Below, in pieces: positions 48,709 through 57,172 of a stretch of DNA of 64,000 nt. The stretch comes from Stieleria neptunia (GTDB taxonomy: Bacteria; Planctomycetota; Planctomycetia; Pirellulales; Pirellulaceae). The stretch covers positions 8,552,938-8,616,937 of the forward strand of contig NZ_CP037423.1 of assembly GCF_007754155.1 (NCBI RefSeq). The letters are read 5' to 3'. The position numbers and the translations under genes were made by a program. Position 1 is the first letter of the stretch, and each line of letters opens with the position of its first letter. The notes under the pieces were generated by a model. That model saw only the letters and a list, made by a program, of their open reading frames with translations, had not been told where the DNA came from and ran no database searches.

Positions 48709-49285
48709 GTAAGCGTTCTATCTGCCCAGGTGTCGCTTCGTGGCTCGGGCGGCCGGCGACTGCTTTTCACCAATCCGAAGATCCATCGGGCCATTGTGGC
48801 GAATTGACCGCGGTGGCGGTGTCGGCGTATCAACATTTCGGGATTCGTGACCAACGCAAAAACGCCGGAGACCTTGATCGCCACTGCAGTCCAAAATCAC
48901 GCTTTGTGTTTGTGGCCTAACCGATGCTACCGCGGCAGCTTCAAACGTCTCCAGCACGCAGGTCATCGGCGCTGCCGCGGATACTGCGTTTTGATCTCGT
49001 TGGGATGTCTCTGAGTTCTGTTTCCGCTCGACTCCCAAGCAATCGCGCGAAGTGCGGTCAACGGATTCGATCTTTTGCTGAAAGAAAAAGAGCCGCTTGA
49101 TCACACCTCGCAAGTCATGTCGGCCAGGCGTTCTTCGATCTGCCATGTGCCACGGGAGATCAAGACGCTGCCGCTTTGCCATCGCTGATCAACTACGGCC
49201 AGTCGATTCACGAAGCTGGCGATAGCTTTGCACGCCGACGCATCTTCCACTTGGGCGGTTCAAATGGCAGGGAGCCGATCTGATG
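48709..49285. other. Non-coding left part of the inner IS66
   Basis: 577 bp between the left end and the small accessory gene. Short open frames overlap on both strands without a recognisable product. This makes the element longer than a typical IS66 (about 2.5-2.8 kb) and suggests a captured or decayed segment. Confidence 0.5.
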
Positions 49286-49576
49286 TCACCATAGAATGTC
49301 GAGATCGCCATCCCCGGTGCGTTGGGCGTACTCCAGGTGGTCGCACAGGTCAGCGACCGCTTCAACATCGGAACCCGCTTTGCCCTTGACGCACGAGTGG
49401 CTCAGGTCGCCGATCAGCAGGTGCAGTTCCACCCGAGTCATCCCAACTCGGCGAAGCAGTTGATCCTTCGGCCAACGACGAAGCGACGCCTCCAAACGGC
49501 CTGACACGTAGCCGTACTTCAGGATCAAGTCGCGATGTTCACGCGTCAATTGGATTCGCTCGGTCAAGTCCGACAT
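49286..49576 (-). CDS. Small accessory protein of the inner IS66
   Basis: 96 residues from the ATG at 49576, which overlaps the tnpC stop (TGATG); a GTG one codon earlier is possible. The sequence (MSDLTERIQLTREHRDLILKYGY, cited in part as LTREHRDLILKYGY; SGRLEASLRRWP; GMTRVELHLLIGDLSHSC) is charged and mostly helical. I do not recognise a family. Tight coupling to tnpC suggests it is part of the transposon operon, perhaps a regulator or accessory factor. Confidence 0.65.
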   Translation of the reverse strand: MSDLTERIQLTREHRDLILKYGYVSGRLEASLRRWPKDQLLRRVGMTRVELHLLIGDLSHSCVKGKAGSDVEAVADLCDHLEYAQRTGDGDLDILW

Positions 49577-51204
49577 CACGCCACCTTGGCTTCGCGCCGA
49601 CGCACGCGGCGTTGCTGAGTTGTCAATCGTCGCGACGCCTGCTCGGCATCACGATACACTCGAATGCTCTCGGGATGGCGGCCTCGCCAAACATCCGGAA
49701 GCAACGCTTCGTAGTCCGTCGAGCCACCGGCAAGCTTGCGAAGGCAATCGTCCACGTAAGCCCAAGCATCGAGATGATGCCGCGCCGCCGATGATACCAA
49801 GCTGTACATCGCAGCGGCTACTTCGCCACCGCGATTGGAGCCGACGAACAACCAGTTCTGACGACCGATCGTCAGGCTCCGAAGCTCGTTCTCTGTTTGG
49901 TTGTTGTCAAACGGAATCGCTCCATCGCCTAGAAACACCGTTAACTCGTCCCACTGATTCAGCGAGTACCTGACGGCCTTGCCAAGCGAACTCTTGGGCA
50001 ACACTCGCGGATCGCTGCTCTTCTCGATCAACCAGTCATGGAGTTGGTTCATCAACGGGGCCGATTCAAGCTGGCGAAGCTCAAGACGCTCGTCGGCACT
50101 ACACTGCTTTGCGCGATCCTCGACGTCATAAAGTCCTCGGTACATCGCAAGCGCACGCGCAGCGGCCACCGGATCGTTCGGCTTTGCTTCGACGAACTTC
50201 CTCCGAGCGTGACAGTTACAACACGCGGCAAAGATCTGATCGTGTTTCCCCAGGTAGACTCCCTCGTGAACTCCATAGGCGTCGACCACCGCGTGGCCGT
50301 GAAAATCCTTCAAGAATCCCGCCGGACCGTCGCGCCCACGACTCTCGGTAAAGTCGAACACGTTGTACGGATGGTCTTCGCGGCCACGATACAGCCAGAA
50401 GCGAGCCGTTCGCATCTTGCCGGGCAAGGCAGGATCTTGCAGCCGCACCGACGTGTCATCGACGCCCAGTACGCGGCCCGAAACGATTCGCGATTTCATC
50501 AAGGCGATCAGCGGTGCGACGAGTGCCGCGATGTTCACAAGCATCCCAAACTGCGTGTTTCTCGGGATCATCACGCCTGCGCGGGCGAAGATATCTTCAC
50601 CTCGATACAGTGGCAAATGGTCGGCAAACTTGTTGGTGATGATTTGCGTGTAAACGCCAAAGCCATAATCACTGCCGGCAACCGGCGTGGTCGGTCCACC
50701 GGGCTCGCTGCCGGCGGGAACCTGCGCGATCGACTCTCTGCACTTGCCACAGGCACGCTTATGACGACGGATTTCCCAAACGAAGAGTTCCGCCGGAATC
50801 AGATCGAGCCGCTCGCTGATGTCCGTGCCAATGATGGGCATCTCTTCGCCACAGCAAGAACACATTCGCTCTTTGGACGAGACGTCCGCCTCGATGATCT
50901 TGCGTCTCAAGTGAGCCGGTAGTTTTTCGGACTTCTTCTTACGGCGTCGCTTCTTGCGAGACTTCGGCGGATCCTGCTCGTCATCATCGCCTTCATTGAC
51001 CGACTCGCCGAGATCGAACAGATGCAACTGCGAATCGTCTTCGGCATGCCGCTCGGAGGATTGACCAAACAGTTTGCGACGGTACAGGTTCAGTTCTTCG
51101 CGAAGTTGTGCGATCGTCTTCTGTTGTGACTGAACCGTTTCGACCAACTCATCATTGAACCGCCGGAGGCTCTGCAAGTCGTCTTGATTCTCCGGCTCAG
51201 TCAT
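49576..51204 (-). CDS. tnpC: IS66 transposase TnpC (inner element)
   Basis: 542 residues. N-terminal coiled coil (VETVQSQQKTIAQLREELN), basic linker (KSRKKRRRKKKSEKL), IS66 zinc-finger CSCCGEE...CGKC, and the DDE domain with VLGVDDTSVRL, HAVVDAYGVHEG and NNQTENELRSLTIGRQNWLF. The three acidic residues look intact, so the protein may be active. It is encoded 86 bases after tnpB. Confidence 0.95.
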   Translation of the reverse strand: MTEPENQDDLQSLRRFNDELVETVQSQQKTIAQLREELNLYRRKLFGQSSERHAEDDSQLHLFDLGESVNEGDDDEQDPPKSRKKRRRKKKSEKLPAHLRRKIIEADVSSKERMCSCCGEEMPIIGTDISERLDLIPAELFVWEIRRHKRACGKCRESIAQVPAGSEPGGPTTPVAGSDYGFGVYTQIITNKFADHLPLYRGEDIFARAGVMIPRNTQFGMLVNIAALVAPLIALMKSRIVSGRVLGVDDTSVRLQDPALPGKMRTARFWLYRGREDHPYNVFDFTESRGRDGPAGFLKDFHGHAVVDAYGVHEGVYLGKHDQIFAACCNCHARRKFVEAKPNDPVAAARALAMYRGLYDVEDRAKQCSADERLELRQLESAPLMNQLHDWLIEKSSDPRVLPKSSLGKAVRYSLNQWDELTVFLGDGAIPFDNNQTENELRSLTIGRQNWLFVGSNRGGEVAAAMYSLVSSAARHHLDAWAYVDDCLRKLAGGSTDYEALLPDVWRGRHPESIRVYRDAEQASRRLTTQQRRVRRREAKVA

Positions 51205-51290
51205 ACGGTTGTTTTAGCGCGATCAACAAAAAACGCAAGGCAGATGACCACCTTGCGTTTGCAATTTCTTGGAGTTCTTTTCGCTTGCCG

Positions 51291-51653
51291 CTACGCCACT
51301 TTGGCTGTGTCAATCGAGTAGCGTTTCCTTCGCTGCGTTCCTTCGATCTGCACACCGCGAAGCATCATGATTAGTTCCGCCGAATCGATCTCCAAGTCAC
51401 CGTCGGAACTTCGCGTCAGCTTCTCAAAGGTTCCACGCTCGAGTCGCTTCGACCAGATAGAAAGACCGTCTTTGTCCCAGGCCAAGACCTTGACGTAGTC
51501 ACGCCTGCGATTGAAGAAAACAAACAAGTGACCAGAGAACAGGTCGATCTGGAAGTGTGCTTTGACGAGGCCCGACAAACCGCAGAATCCTTTTCGCATG
51601 TCGGTCGCGTCGGTGCAGACGAAAATGCGTGTCGTTGGTGAGATTGCGATCAC
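51291..51653 (-). CDS. tnpB: IS66 Orf2 protein TnpB (inner element)
   Basis: 120 residues from a GTG at 51653, which overlaps the tnpA stop (GTGA). The family motif TDMRKGFCGLSGLV, then HLFVFFNRRRDYVKVLAWDKDGL, cited in part as LFVFFNRRRDYVKVL, and RLERGTFE, is clear. TnpB is required for IS66 transposition; its biochemical role is unknown. Confidence 0.93.
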   Translation of the reverse strand: MIAISPTTRIFVCTDATDMRKGFCGLSGLVKAHFQIDLFSGHLFVFFNRRRDYVKVLAWDKDGLSIWSKRLERGTFEKLTRSSDGDLEIDSAELIMMLRGVQIEGTQRRKRYSIDTAKVA

Positions 51654-51997
51654 AGCGTTACCTCGACCGCAGTCGCTTGGACGATATCGGCGATCAGCTC
51701 GCGTCTCTCGACGGTGGTCGCATCCGGCGGCACTTTGACGGTCGCCCCACCGGGCAAGTCGATTTCGAAGCCTCGCCGGGCTGCGCATGAAAGCTCGCTG
51801 GCATCGAACTGTACGGGGATGAATGCCGGGTCACCGGGAGACTTTTCGTCGCGGAGCTTTCGCCGCCACTGATAGAAGGAGGCCGCCGAGTATCCTTCGA
51901 CTTCGCAGAATTTTGCGACAGTCAATTCAGAGTGCTCAAATCGATCGAGTCGCTCTCGCCATTGCCGGGCGAGCTGTGGGTCGGGCAATCGTGCCAT
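51650..51997 (-). CDS. tnpA: IS66 Orf1 protein TnpA (inner element)
   Basis: 115 residues from ATG 51997 (MARLPDPQLARQWRERLDRF). A helix-turn-helix of the IS66/IS3 Orf1 type follows (LTVAKFCEVEGYSAASFYQW, RRKLR). The C-terminal half has FEIDLPGGATVKVP. The upstream 72 bases reach the element's right end and hold its promoter. Confidence 0.9.
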   Translation of the reverse strand: MARLPDPQLARQWRERLDRFEHSELTVAKFCEVEGYSAASFYQWRRKLRDEKSPGDPAFIPVQFDASELSCAARRGFEIDLPGGATVKVPPDATTVERRELIADIVQATAVEVTL

Positions 51998-52043
51998 GGG
52001 TTTCTCCAAAAGTGGAAAGAAACCCACCACGCTACCGCTCCCG

Positions 52044-53828
52044 TCAACATGGGAAGATAGAACGCTTACGGTGGGCCCGGATCGACTCCGGATGCGCTGT
52101 CCCCCATGCGTCAGGACGCAGCGCGGCATAGTCGCGACTGCCTGCGAGAAGCTGGTCGAGTACGTCTTCCAAGTACGCCGCCACATCCAGGTCGTTTCGT
52201 ATCGCGCTGCTGACGACCGTCATCAATGTCGCCGTACGATAACCCGATGCAAGACTGCCAAGAAAAAGCCAGTTCTTGCGACCCAGTGCTACTTGCTTCA
52301 TCAGCTGCTCGCATGAGTTGTTGTCGATCGGGATTTCCCCGTCTTCAAGGTGAGCCGTCAGTCCTTGCCATTGATTCAAGATGTAACTTCGCGCATCGCT
52401 GATCTTGTCACTACTCAGCACGTCCATCATCTTCATCTGGAGGTACTCGCGCATCTGGCCCCAAAGGGGAGCCGATTGCTTTTGCCGAAGTGTCAAGCGT
52501 TCTGCTGGCGACAACTCTCGAGCTTCGTCTTCGACATCATAAATCAATCGAAACAATCCAAGTAAATGCTTTGCATGCTCCGCGTGATTGTCTAGCGCAG
52601 CTTCCACCTTCCGACGCGCATGGGCCGCGCAAGCGGCATGAACGATCAATCCGTTTGATCGTATGTAAATCCCCGTGTTCGCTCCGTAGCAGTCTCCCAA
52701 TAGAGTTCCCGTATACTCGCTATCGACTAAAAATTGGTCCGGCCCATCACGGTGACGACTGACCGTAAAGTCAAACACGTTGATTGGAATATGAACGCCT
52801 CGGTAGGCCCACATCTTTGCCGTGATGCTTTTGAGCCCTTTCGACTTGGCTGCTGCAAAAACTTCCGCAGCACGCCGACCCTTCGGATCGTCCTCGCGTG
52901 CTTCGGGAATGTCTTGCGGCAACAGTAAGCGGATCGACGTGTCGTCACTTCCGATGCAGCTGTCGGTGCGAACCAAGTCAGCAAGCCACTGCACGAACGG
53001 CCGGAGCACGCGTTCGGCAGCTTCTTGAAGGTTTAGTAGCGTACTGCGTGAAAGGTAAAGGCCGCACTCGGCGAACATGTCCTCTTGACGATAGATCGGC
53101 AGATGGTAGCCAAGTCGATTGGCAATGACCGAGGCAGCGAATGAGGTGTCGTAGCGATCGCCTTGAATCAGCGCCGCGGGGCGTGGGGCCTGCAAAATAC
53201 CGGCGCGGGGATCCTCCGGGTGAACGTACTTGGGGAAGATCTTTCGAATGATATAGGCCGCACCCCGGGTGAAGTGTGCCGATTCGACCACGTCTTCTCC
53301 GATCCGCACCAAGCCTTCTTTTTCTTCGTCGCTTAAGTCGACAATCACTTCCTTGCGCGGCAGGCTGTCGGGAAAACGCTCTTCACGCTTGCGTCGCTTG
53401 GGCGGCTTGTTGCGTTTGCCGGCTCGATCATTTTCTTCGATCGCCTGCTTGATGCCTTCACGAGCGTCGTCGATTTCTGCTTGACTGGCGAATTCGAACT
53501 TCAGCTGGTCGTCGTCTTCAAAGCGTTCGCTCTGGCGGCCAAAGATGCGACGGATCAAAGCGTCGAGTTCGTCTTGCTTTTTGGAGAGTTGCTTTCGTAA
53601 GTCCTCGTTCTTCGATTCAAGGTCCTCTTTGGCCGCAGCGAGTGACTTGGCGTCTTGGACGAGAGACTCGTTGGTGGTAGCAAGCGATTGGTTGTTTACA
53701 GCGAGTGAATCGACTTTGTTGGTGAGTGACGCATTGGTGGCAGCAAGCGATTCATTGACGGACTCAAGCGTGCTGTTTTTCGCACGCAGGGCTTCGATTT
53801 CGCGTTGAAGTTGCTTGAGCTTGTCCAT
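52044..53828 (-). CDS. tnpC: IS66 transposase TnpC (outer element), 3' end replaced
   Basis: 594 residues. A long N-terminal coiled coil with repeated SLAxxNxSL units (roughly residues 15-75), no Cys zinc-finger, then the DDE domain: CIGSDDTSIRL, LLGDCYGANTG and IDNNSCEQLMKQVALGRKNW. The original C terminus is cut at AHPESIRAH by the inner element; the frame now runs 27 bases into that element's right end and stops after RKRSIFPC. The catalytic core is complete, so activity may persist. Confidence 0.93.
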   Translation of the reverse strand: MDKLKQLQREIEALRAKNSTLESVNESLAATNASLTNKVDSLAVNNQSLATTNESLVQDAKSLAAAKEDLESKNEDLRKQLSKKQDELDALIRRIFGRQSERFEDDDQLKFEFASQAEIDDAREGIKQAIEENDRAGKRNKPPKRRKREERFPDSLPRKEVIVDLSDEEKEGLVRIGEDVVESAHFTRGAAYIIRKIFPKYVHPEDPRAGILQAPRPAALIQGDRYDTSFAASVIANRLGYHLPIYRQEDMFAECGLYLSRSTLLNLQEAAERVLRPFVQWLADLVRTDSCIGSDDTSIRLLLPQDIPEAREDDPKGRRAAEVFAAAKSKGLKSITAKMWAYRGVHIPINVFDFTVSRHRDGPDQFLVDSEYTGTLLGDCYGANTGIYIRSNGLIVHAACAAHARRKVEAALDNHAEHAKHLLGLFRLIYDVEDEARELSPAERLTLRQKQSAPLWGQMREYLQMKMMDVLSSDKISDARSYILNQWQGLTAHLEDGEIPIDNNSCEQLMKQVALGRKNWLFLGSLASGYRTATLMTVVSSAIRNDLDVAAYLEDVLDQLLAGSRDYAALRPDAWGTAHPESIRAHRKRSIFPC

Positions 53829-53960
53829 GTACAGAAGACTAAAAGCTTCTCGAAATCGCGCAATAGCAAATCACCGTCTGGGCAAGAAAAAAAGCAAGTT
53901 TTCTTCGCCGAAGAAAACTTGCTCCCAAGTGTGGTCCGTCGTCACTGCTTCCGCGGCAGC

Positions 53961-54308
53961 TTACGCTGCCTTGAGCCGTTTACGTCTCTTGGCATTTTCG
54001 ATTGAGATTCCACCAAGCAGCATCGCCAAGTCGGCTGCGTCGAGCTTGACGCTCGCCTCGCCATCTTGCCTGATTCTTTCAAAGGTGCCTTGCTCCAGAC
54101 TTTTGTACCACACCGCCATTCCATCGCGGTCCCAATAGAGAGCTTTGAGTTTGTCCTGGCGTCGATTGATAAACAGGAACAAGCTTCCGTCGTTTGGCGT
54201 TTTGCCTAGCTCGTTTCGCACGATGCCGGCCAGGCCCGAAAAACTCTTTCGCATGTCGGTCGGCTTGGCGTAGAGAAAAATGCCGCCAGTGGTTGGTAGT
54301 GCGATCAT
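53961..54308 (-). CDS. tnpB: IS66 Orf2 protein TnpB (outer element)
   Basis: 115 residues from ATG 54308, overlapping the tnpA stop (ATGA). Family motif TDMRKSFSGLAGIV, SLFLFINRRQDKLKALYWDRD, cited in part as LFLFINRRQDKLKALYWD, and SLEQGTFERI. It ends 132 bases before tnpC. Confidence 0.93.
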   Translation of the reverse strand: MIALPTTGGIFLYAKPTDMRKSFSGLAGIVRNELGKTPNDGSLFLFINRRQDKLKALYWDRDGMAVWYKSLEQGTFERIRQDGEASVKLDAADLAMLLGGISIENAKRRKRLKAA

Positions 54309-54634
54309 TGCTGCAACTCGCTTGGTTGTGGTGCCAACCGGTCGACGATGATCATCAAGCTGTTGGCGTCGCAGCAATCAAGCTCGATCTGCGTGCCACA
54401 GGGAAAGCGGACAGTGGTGCCGCCAATTTGGGGGCGCGGCTGTTCGATTTGCACGGCAAGAAACGCGTCGCTCTGATCTGCGTCGCCCTGCAGCCTTTGT
54501 CGCCATCGATAAAACGATGCGGTGGAGACTCCGTGCAAATCGCAAAAGTCGGAGACCGCAAGATCGGACTGTTCGTGAAGTTGGATCAGCCGCGACCAAC
54601 GTTGGCGAACGGCGGGGTCTGGCAAGCGAACCAT
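54305..54634 (-). CDS. tnpA: IS66 Orf1 protein TnpA (outer element)
   Basis: 109 residues from ATG 54634 (MVRLPDPAVRQRWSRLIQLH). HTH segment LAVSDFCDLHGVSTASFYRW is followed by RQRLQGD and VRFPCGTQIELD. It is similar in plan to the inner TnpA but clearly diverged, showing that the two IS66 elements are different lineages. Confidence 0.9.
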   Translation of the reverse strand: MVRLPDPAVRQRWSRLIQLHEQSDLAVSDFCDLHGVSTASFYRWRQRLQGDADQSDAFLAVQIEQPRPQIGGTTVRFPCGTQIELDCCDANSLMIIVDRLAPQPSELQQ

Positions 54635-54710
54635 GGAAACCTCCTGGTTACGTGAGTGAAAACCCACCAGCCTACGCCACGCGCCAAGAATGGTTTCCTC
54701 GGGCGCTTAC

Positions 54711-54887
54711 AAATGAACATTGCAAATTTGCTATTGATGAGGGAACGGAACAAGCCACTTCGGGATTTTGTGTGACGACGTCGATTGACATCGCTGATCT
54801 TCCCCGGCTTTGGCACCGCATGATCTCAAATTGGCATTTTGAAATGATCAATTTGCAATTTGCAATCGCCCATTCTCGCGGAGCACC
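54711..54887. repeat. 191-bp tandem repeat, remainder of copy 3
   Basis: Continues the unit interrupted at 48365: AAATGAACATTGCAAATTTG to ...CATTCTCGCGGAGCAC. The first 8 bases are the target duplication. It ends 7 bases before the stop of the minus-strand FAD-oxidoreductase gene. Confidence 0.93.
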
Positions 54888-54893
54888 TGGCGA

Positions 54894-56999
54894 TCATTCG
54901 TCGTTTTTTACCGGCACGAACCGAACCGCATCGACAACCACGTAACCGTCGGTGGCTTGGTTTCCGATCACGACGCGGGCCGGCCCGCCGGTGCCAAATT
55001 GGTATCGGCCCAGTGGTGCGAATGCGTCTTTGACCGACGGCTTGTTTCGCTGATTTAACGTCACCGATTCGGTCCCAGCTGCATGCGTGATCCGGACCGG
55101 AACATTGGTTGCCCGATTGTTATTCGGCGGATACGCGATTTGCACCTCATAGGTCCCGGCATCCAAATCGACTTCAAACGTCGCCGTCGATTCACCGTTT
55201 TGTGCATTGTTGTCGTGCAAATAACCGGCTAGGAAATGCGGATGATTGGCTTGGCTGGGTCGCCACGAACCGTCCAGTTTGGCCGTGACGTTGTCCAGCA
55301 CGATCCCGGAGAAGTCGCTGGGACGGAGTGCCGCGCCGCTGCCACCGCCGCCCTCGTATTGCAGCACCTGACCATCGGCTGCGAGCCGTTTTTCCAACGC
55401 TTCGTAGCCGACGTCCTGGACGGTGGTGCCATTTTCAATCGCCAGCACGGCCGCCGTCGCCGCACTTTGACCGAGAATCATGAAGACGGGTTCCATCCGA
55501 ATCGAGCCGAACGCGATGTGCGAACTGGAGACGCAGACCGGCACGAGCAGGTTGGTGCAATCGGATCGCTTCGGGATCAGGGAGTCATAGGAGATCTGGT
55601 AGGGCCCGCCGGTCGACACACCGATATCACCTTCGTTTTGAACCGCCCCGTCGGGTTTGATGTAGCGTTGGACGTTGTGCGAATCGATCGAATACGACCC
55701 CATTCCGACCGGCTTCGGCGTCGCACGTCGTTTTTGCAACTCGTTTTCCGTCATCACGTACTGGCCGATCATTCGCCGCGCTTCGCGGACATAGATCTGG
55801 TGCGGCCAATTGCCGTTGTCGGTGAATTCATCCGCGGCCAAGCCCCACGATTGCATCTCCGTGCGAACCTCTTCGGGAACACGCGGGTCGGTGACGTGAA
55901 AATAGAGCCAACCTTTTTGATACGTTTCGTGCTCGCGAATGATTTCGCGGCGGCGCTCGTAGGAGGCGTCGGGATAGTCGTAGTTGAATCCGATGTTGTC
56001 GGTGCTCATCGGACCGTGATTGTTCGTGTCGGTCTTGCGATTCGGGATCGGATCAAATTTGCGAAACGTCTGATCCCAACCGGCCTGATAAATCCGCGCG
56101 AGCAACTCGTACTGTGACGGGTCGTAACCGTCGGGTTTGGTAAACGGGACGCGGTTGTCGGGATGATCGGTCAAGCACATTCGAAAGCAATAGGCTTGAA
56201 CCCGATGGTCTGCGGCACCTTTTTCACCGGGCGGATCGGTGCTGATCCGCGGCAGGACTCCGCTGCTGGGGTCTCCGGGCGTGTGGTAGGGGCTGATCGG
56301 CGGCAGATTGCCGAAGTGATGCTGGTGGTGCAACACACCGGTTTGCACCCCGTTCCAGTTTTCGCCGTACTGTGCACCGGACTCGCGGCCGACGTGATAC
56401 GGGACGCCGGCGGCGGCCAGCAGATCCCCTTCATACGTGGCGTCCAAAAACACTTTGGCGCGATAGGTTTCCCCGTTGAGCATGCGGATCGAGACGATCT
56501 TGCCGTCCGCCACTTCGACGCCTGATTGGCGGTCGAGCCAACGGTCGCGGTGCACCGGAATGTTGTATTCACTGACGTAGTCTTCGAAGACTTTTTCGGC
56601 GACGTGGGGCTCAAAAATCCATTGCGTCCGATTTTCGCCGTCGATCGCGCGATTGCCCTGTCCCTTGTTGCCGTAACTGTCCTGGGACTGCCATTTCCAG
56701 GCTTCCGGTTTTTGGTATTCCAGATAAATCCGGTGATAAAAGTCACGAGCCAATCCGCCAATGACTTCTTTTTTCCCCGTGTCGGTCCATCCCAGTCCGC
56801 CGCTGGACAGGCCCCCGAGGTGCTGGTCGGGGCAAACGATGACGACCGACTTGCCCATCTGTTTGACCTGAACCGCGGCGGTCACGGCTGCCGAAGTGCC
56901 TCCATAGATCACCACGTCCGCGTCGTTCGGCTCGGCGGCGACCGTCGGCGAAAGGGCCACGGCCATGATGACACACGACAGGAATAGATTCGTCTTCAT
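54894..56999 (-). CDS. Secreted FAD-dependent oxidoreductase with C-terminal golvesin-like domain
   Basis: About 701 residues, starting at MKTNLFLSCVIMAVALSPTV, a signal peptide ending near VAA. Next is a FAD-binding GG-doublet (ADVVIYGGTSAAVTAAVQVK; HLGGLSSGGLGWTDTG) typical of PF12831 FAD-dependent oxidoreductases, with ATYEGDLLAAAGVPYHVGRES and GQSAATAAVLAIENG. The last 120 residues (YEVQIAYPPNNNRATNVPVRI, cited in part as VQIAYPPNNNRATNVPV; GYVVVDAVRFVP) resemble the golvesin/xanthan-lyase-type beta domain. Such proteins abound in planctomycetes and may oxidise or bind polysaccharide parts. The substrate is unknown. The coordinate of the start may be off by one. Confidence 0.85.
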   Translation of the reverse strand: MKTNLFLSCVIMAVALSPTVAAEPNDADVVIYGGTSAAVTAAVQVKQMGKSVVIVCPDQHLGGLSSGGLGWTDTGKKEVIGGLARDFYHRIYLEYQKPEAWKWQSQDSYGNKGQGNRAIDGENRTQWIFEPHVAEKVFEDYVSEYNIPVHRDRWLDRQSGVEVADGKIVSIRMLNGETYRAKVFLDATYEGDLLAAAGVPYHVGRESGAQYGENWNGVQTGVLHHQHHFGNLPPISPYHTPGDPSSGVLPRISTDPPGEKGAADHRVQAYCFRMCLTDHPDNRVPFTKPDGYDPSQYELLARIYQAGWDQTFRKFDPIPNRKTDTNNHGPMSTDNIGFNYDYPDASYERRREIIREHETYQKGWLYFHVTDPRVPEEVRTEMQSWGLAADEFTDNGNWPHQIYVREARRMIGQYVMTENELQKRRATPKPVGMGSYSIDSHNVQRYIKPDGAVQNEGDIGVSTGGPYQISYDSLIPKRSDCTNLLVPVCVSSSHIAFGSIRMEPVFMILGQSAATAAVLAIENGTTVQDVGYEALEKRLAADGQVLQYEGGGGSGAALRPSDFSGIVLDNVTAKLDGSWRPSQANHPHFLAGYLHDNNAQNGESTATFEVDLDAGTYEVQIAYPPNNNRATNVPVRITHAAGTESVTLNQRNKPSVKDAFAPLGRYQFGTGGPARVVIGNQATDGYVVVDAVRFVPVKNDE

Positions 57000-57068
57000 T
57001 TGAGTTCGGTCTGGATGGAATACTGGCACTGCTCGTTGGGCCGATAGTCTAACAGTGGTCGGCGGAAA

Positions 57069-57127
57069 AGTGGGATAGGCTTCCAGCCTGTCGTTGAAGT
57101 ATCGACAGGCTGGAAGCCTATCCCACT
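57069..57127. repeat. Perfect 25-bp inverted repeat (GGGATAGGCTTCCAGCC family)
   Basis: Arms 57069-57093 and 57103-57127 are exact reverse complements with a 9-base loop (TTGAAGTAT). It lies between two minus-strand genes, 46 bases after the tilS stop when read on that strand. It would form a very stable hairpin and may end tilS transcription. Confidence 0.92.
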
Positions 57128-57172
57128 GTAATCAGTCAACACTTCGATTCCGCTGGATATTTCGTCCGCAGA

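Larger units (their letters stand above)
48709..52069. mobile_element. Inner IS66-family element
   Basis: 3361 bp. Ends GTAAGCGTTCTATCTGCCCA at the left and, read inward from the right, GTAAGCGTTCTATCTTCCCA: 19 of 20 positions match. Flanks share the direct repeat GGTGGG (48703-48708 and 52070-52075), 6 bp rather than the usual 8. It holds tnpA, tnpB, tnpC and an extra small gene, all on the minus strand. It differs from the outer element in TnpC length and zinc-finger content. Confidence 0.93.
48366..54710. mobile_element. Outer IS66-family element, itself interrupted by a second IS66
   Basis: Terminal inverted repeat GTAAGCGCCC (48366-48375) and GGGCGCTTAC (54701-54710), extended imperfectly to ...ACCAT. 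An 8-bp direct repeat AAATGAAC flanks it (48358-48365 and 54711-54718), the duplication length expected for IS66. It carries tnpA, tnpB and tnpC on the minus strand at its right. Removing the inner element gives about 2.98 kb. It sits in copy 3 of the 191-bp tandem repeat. Confidence 0.95.
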
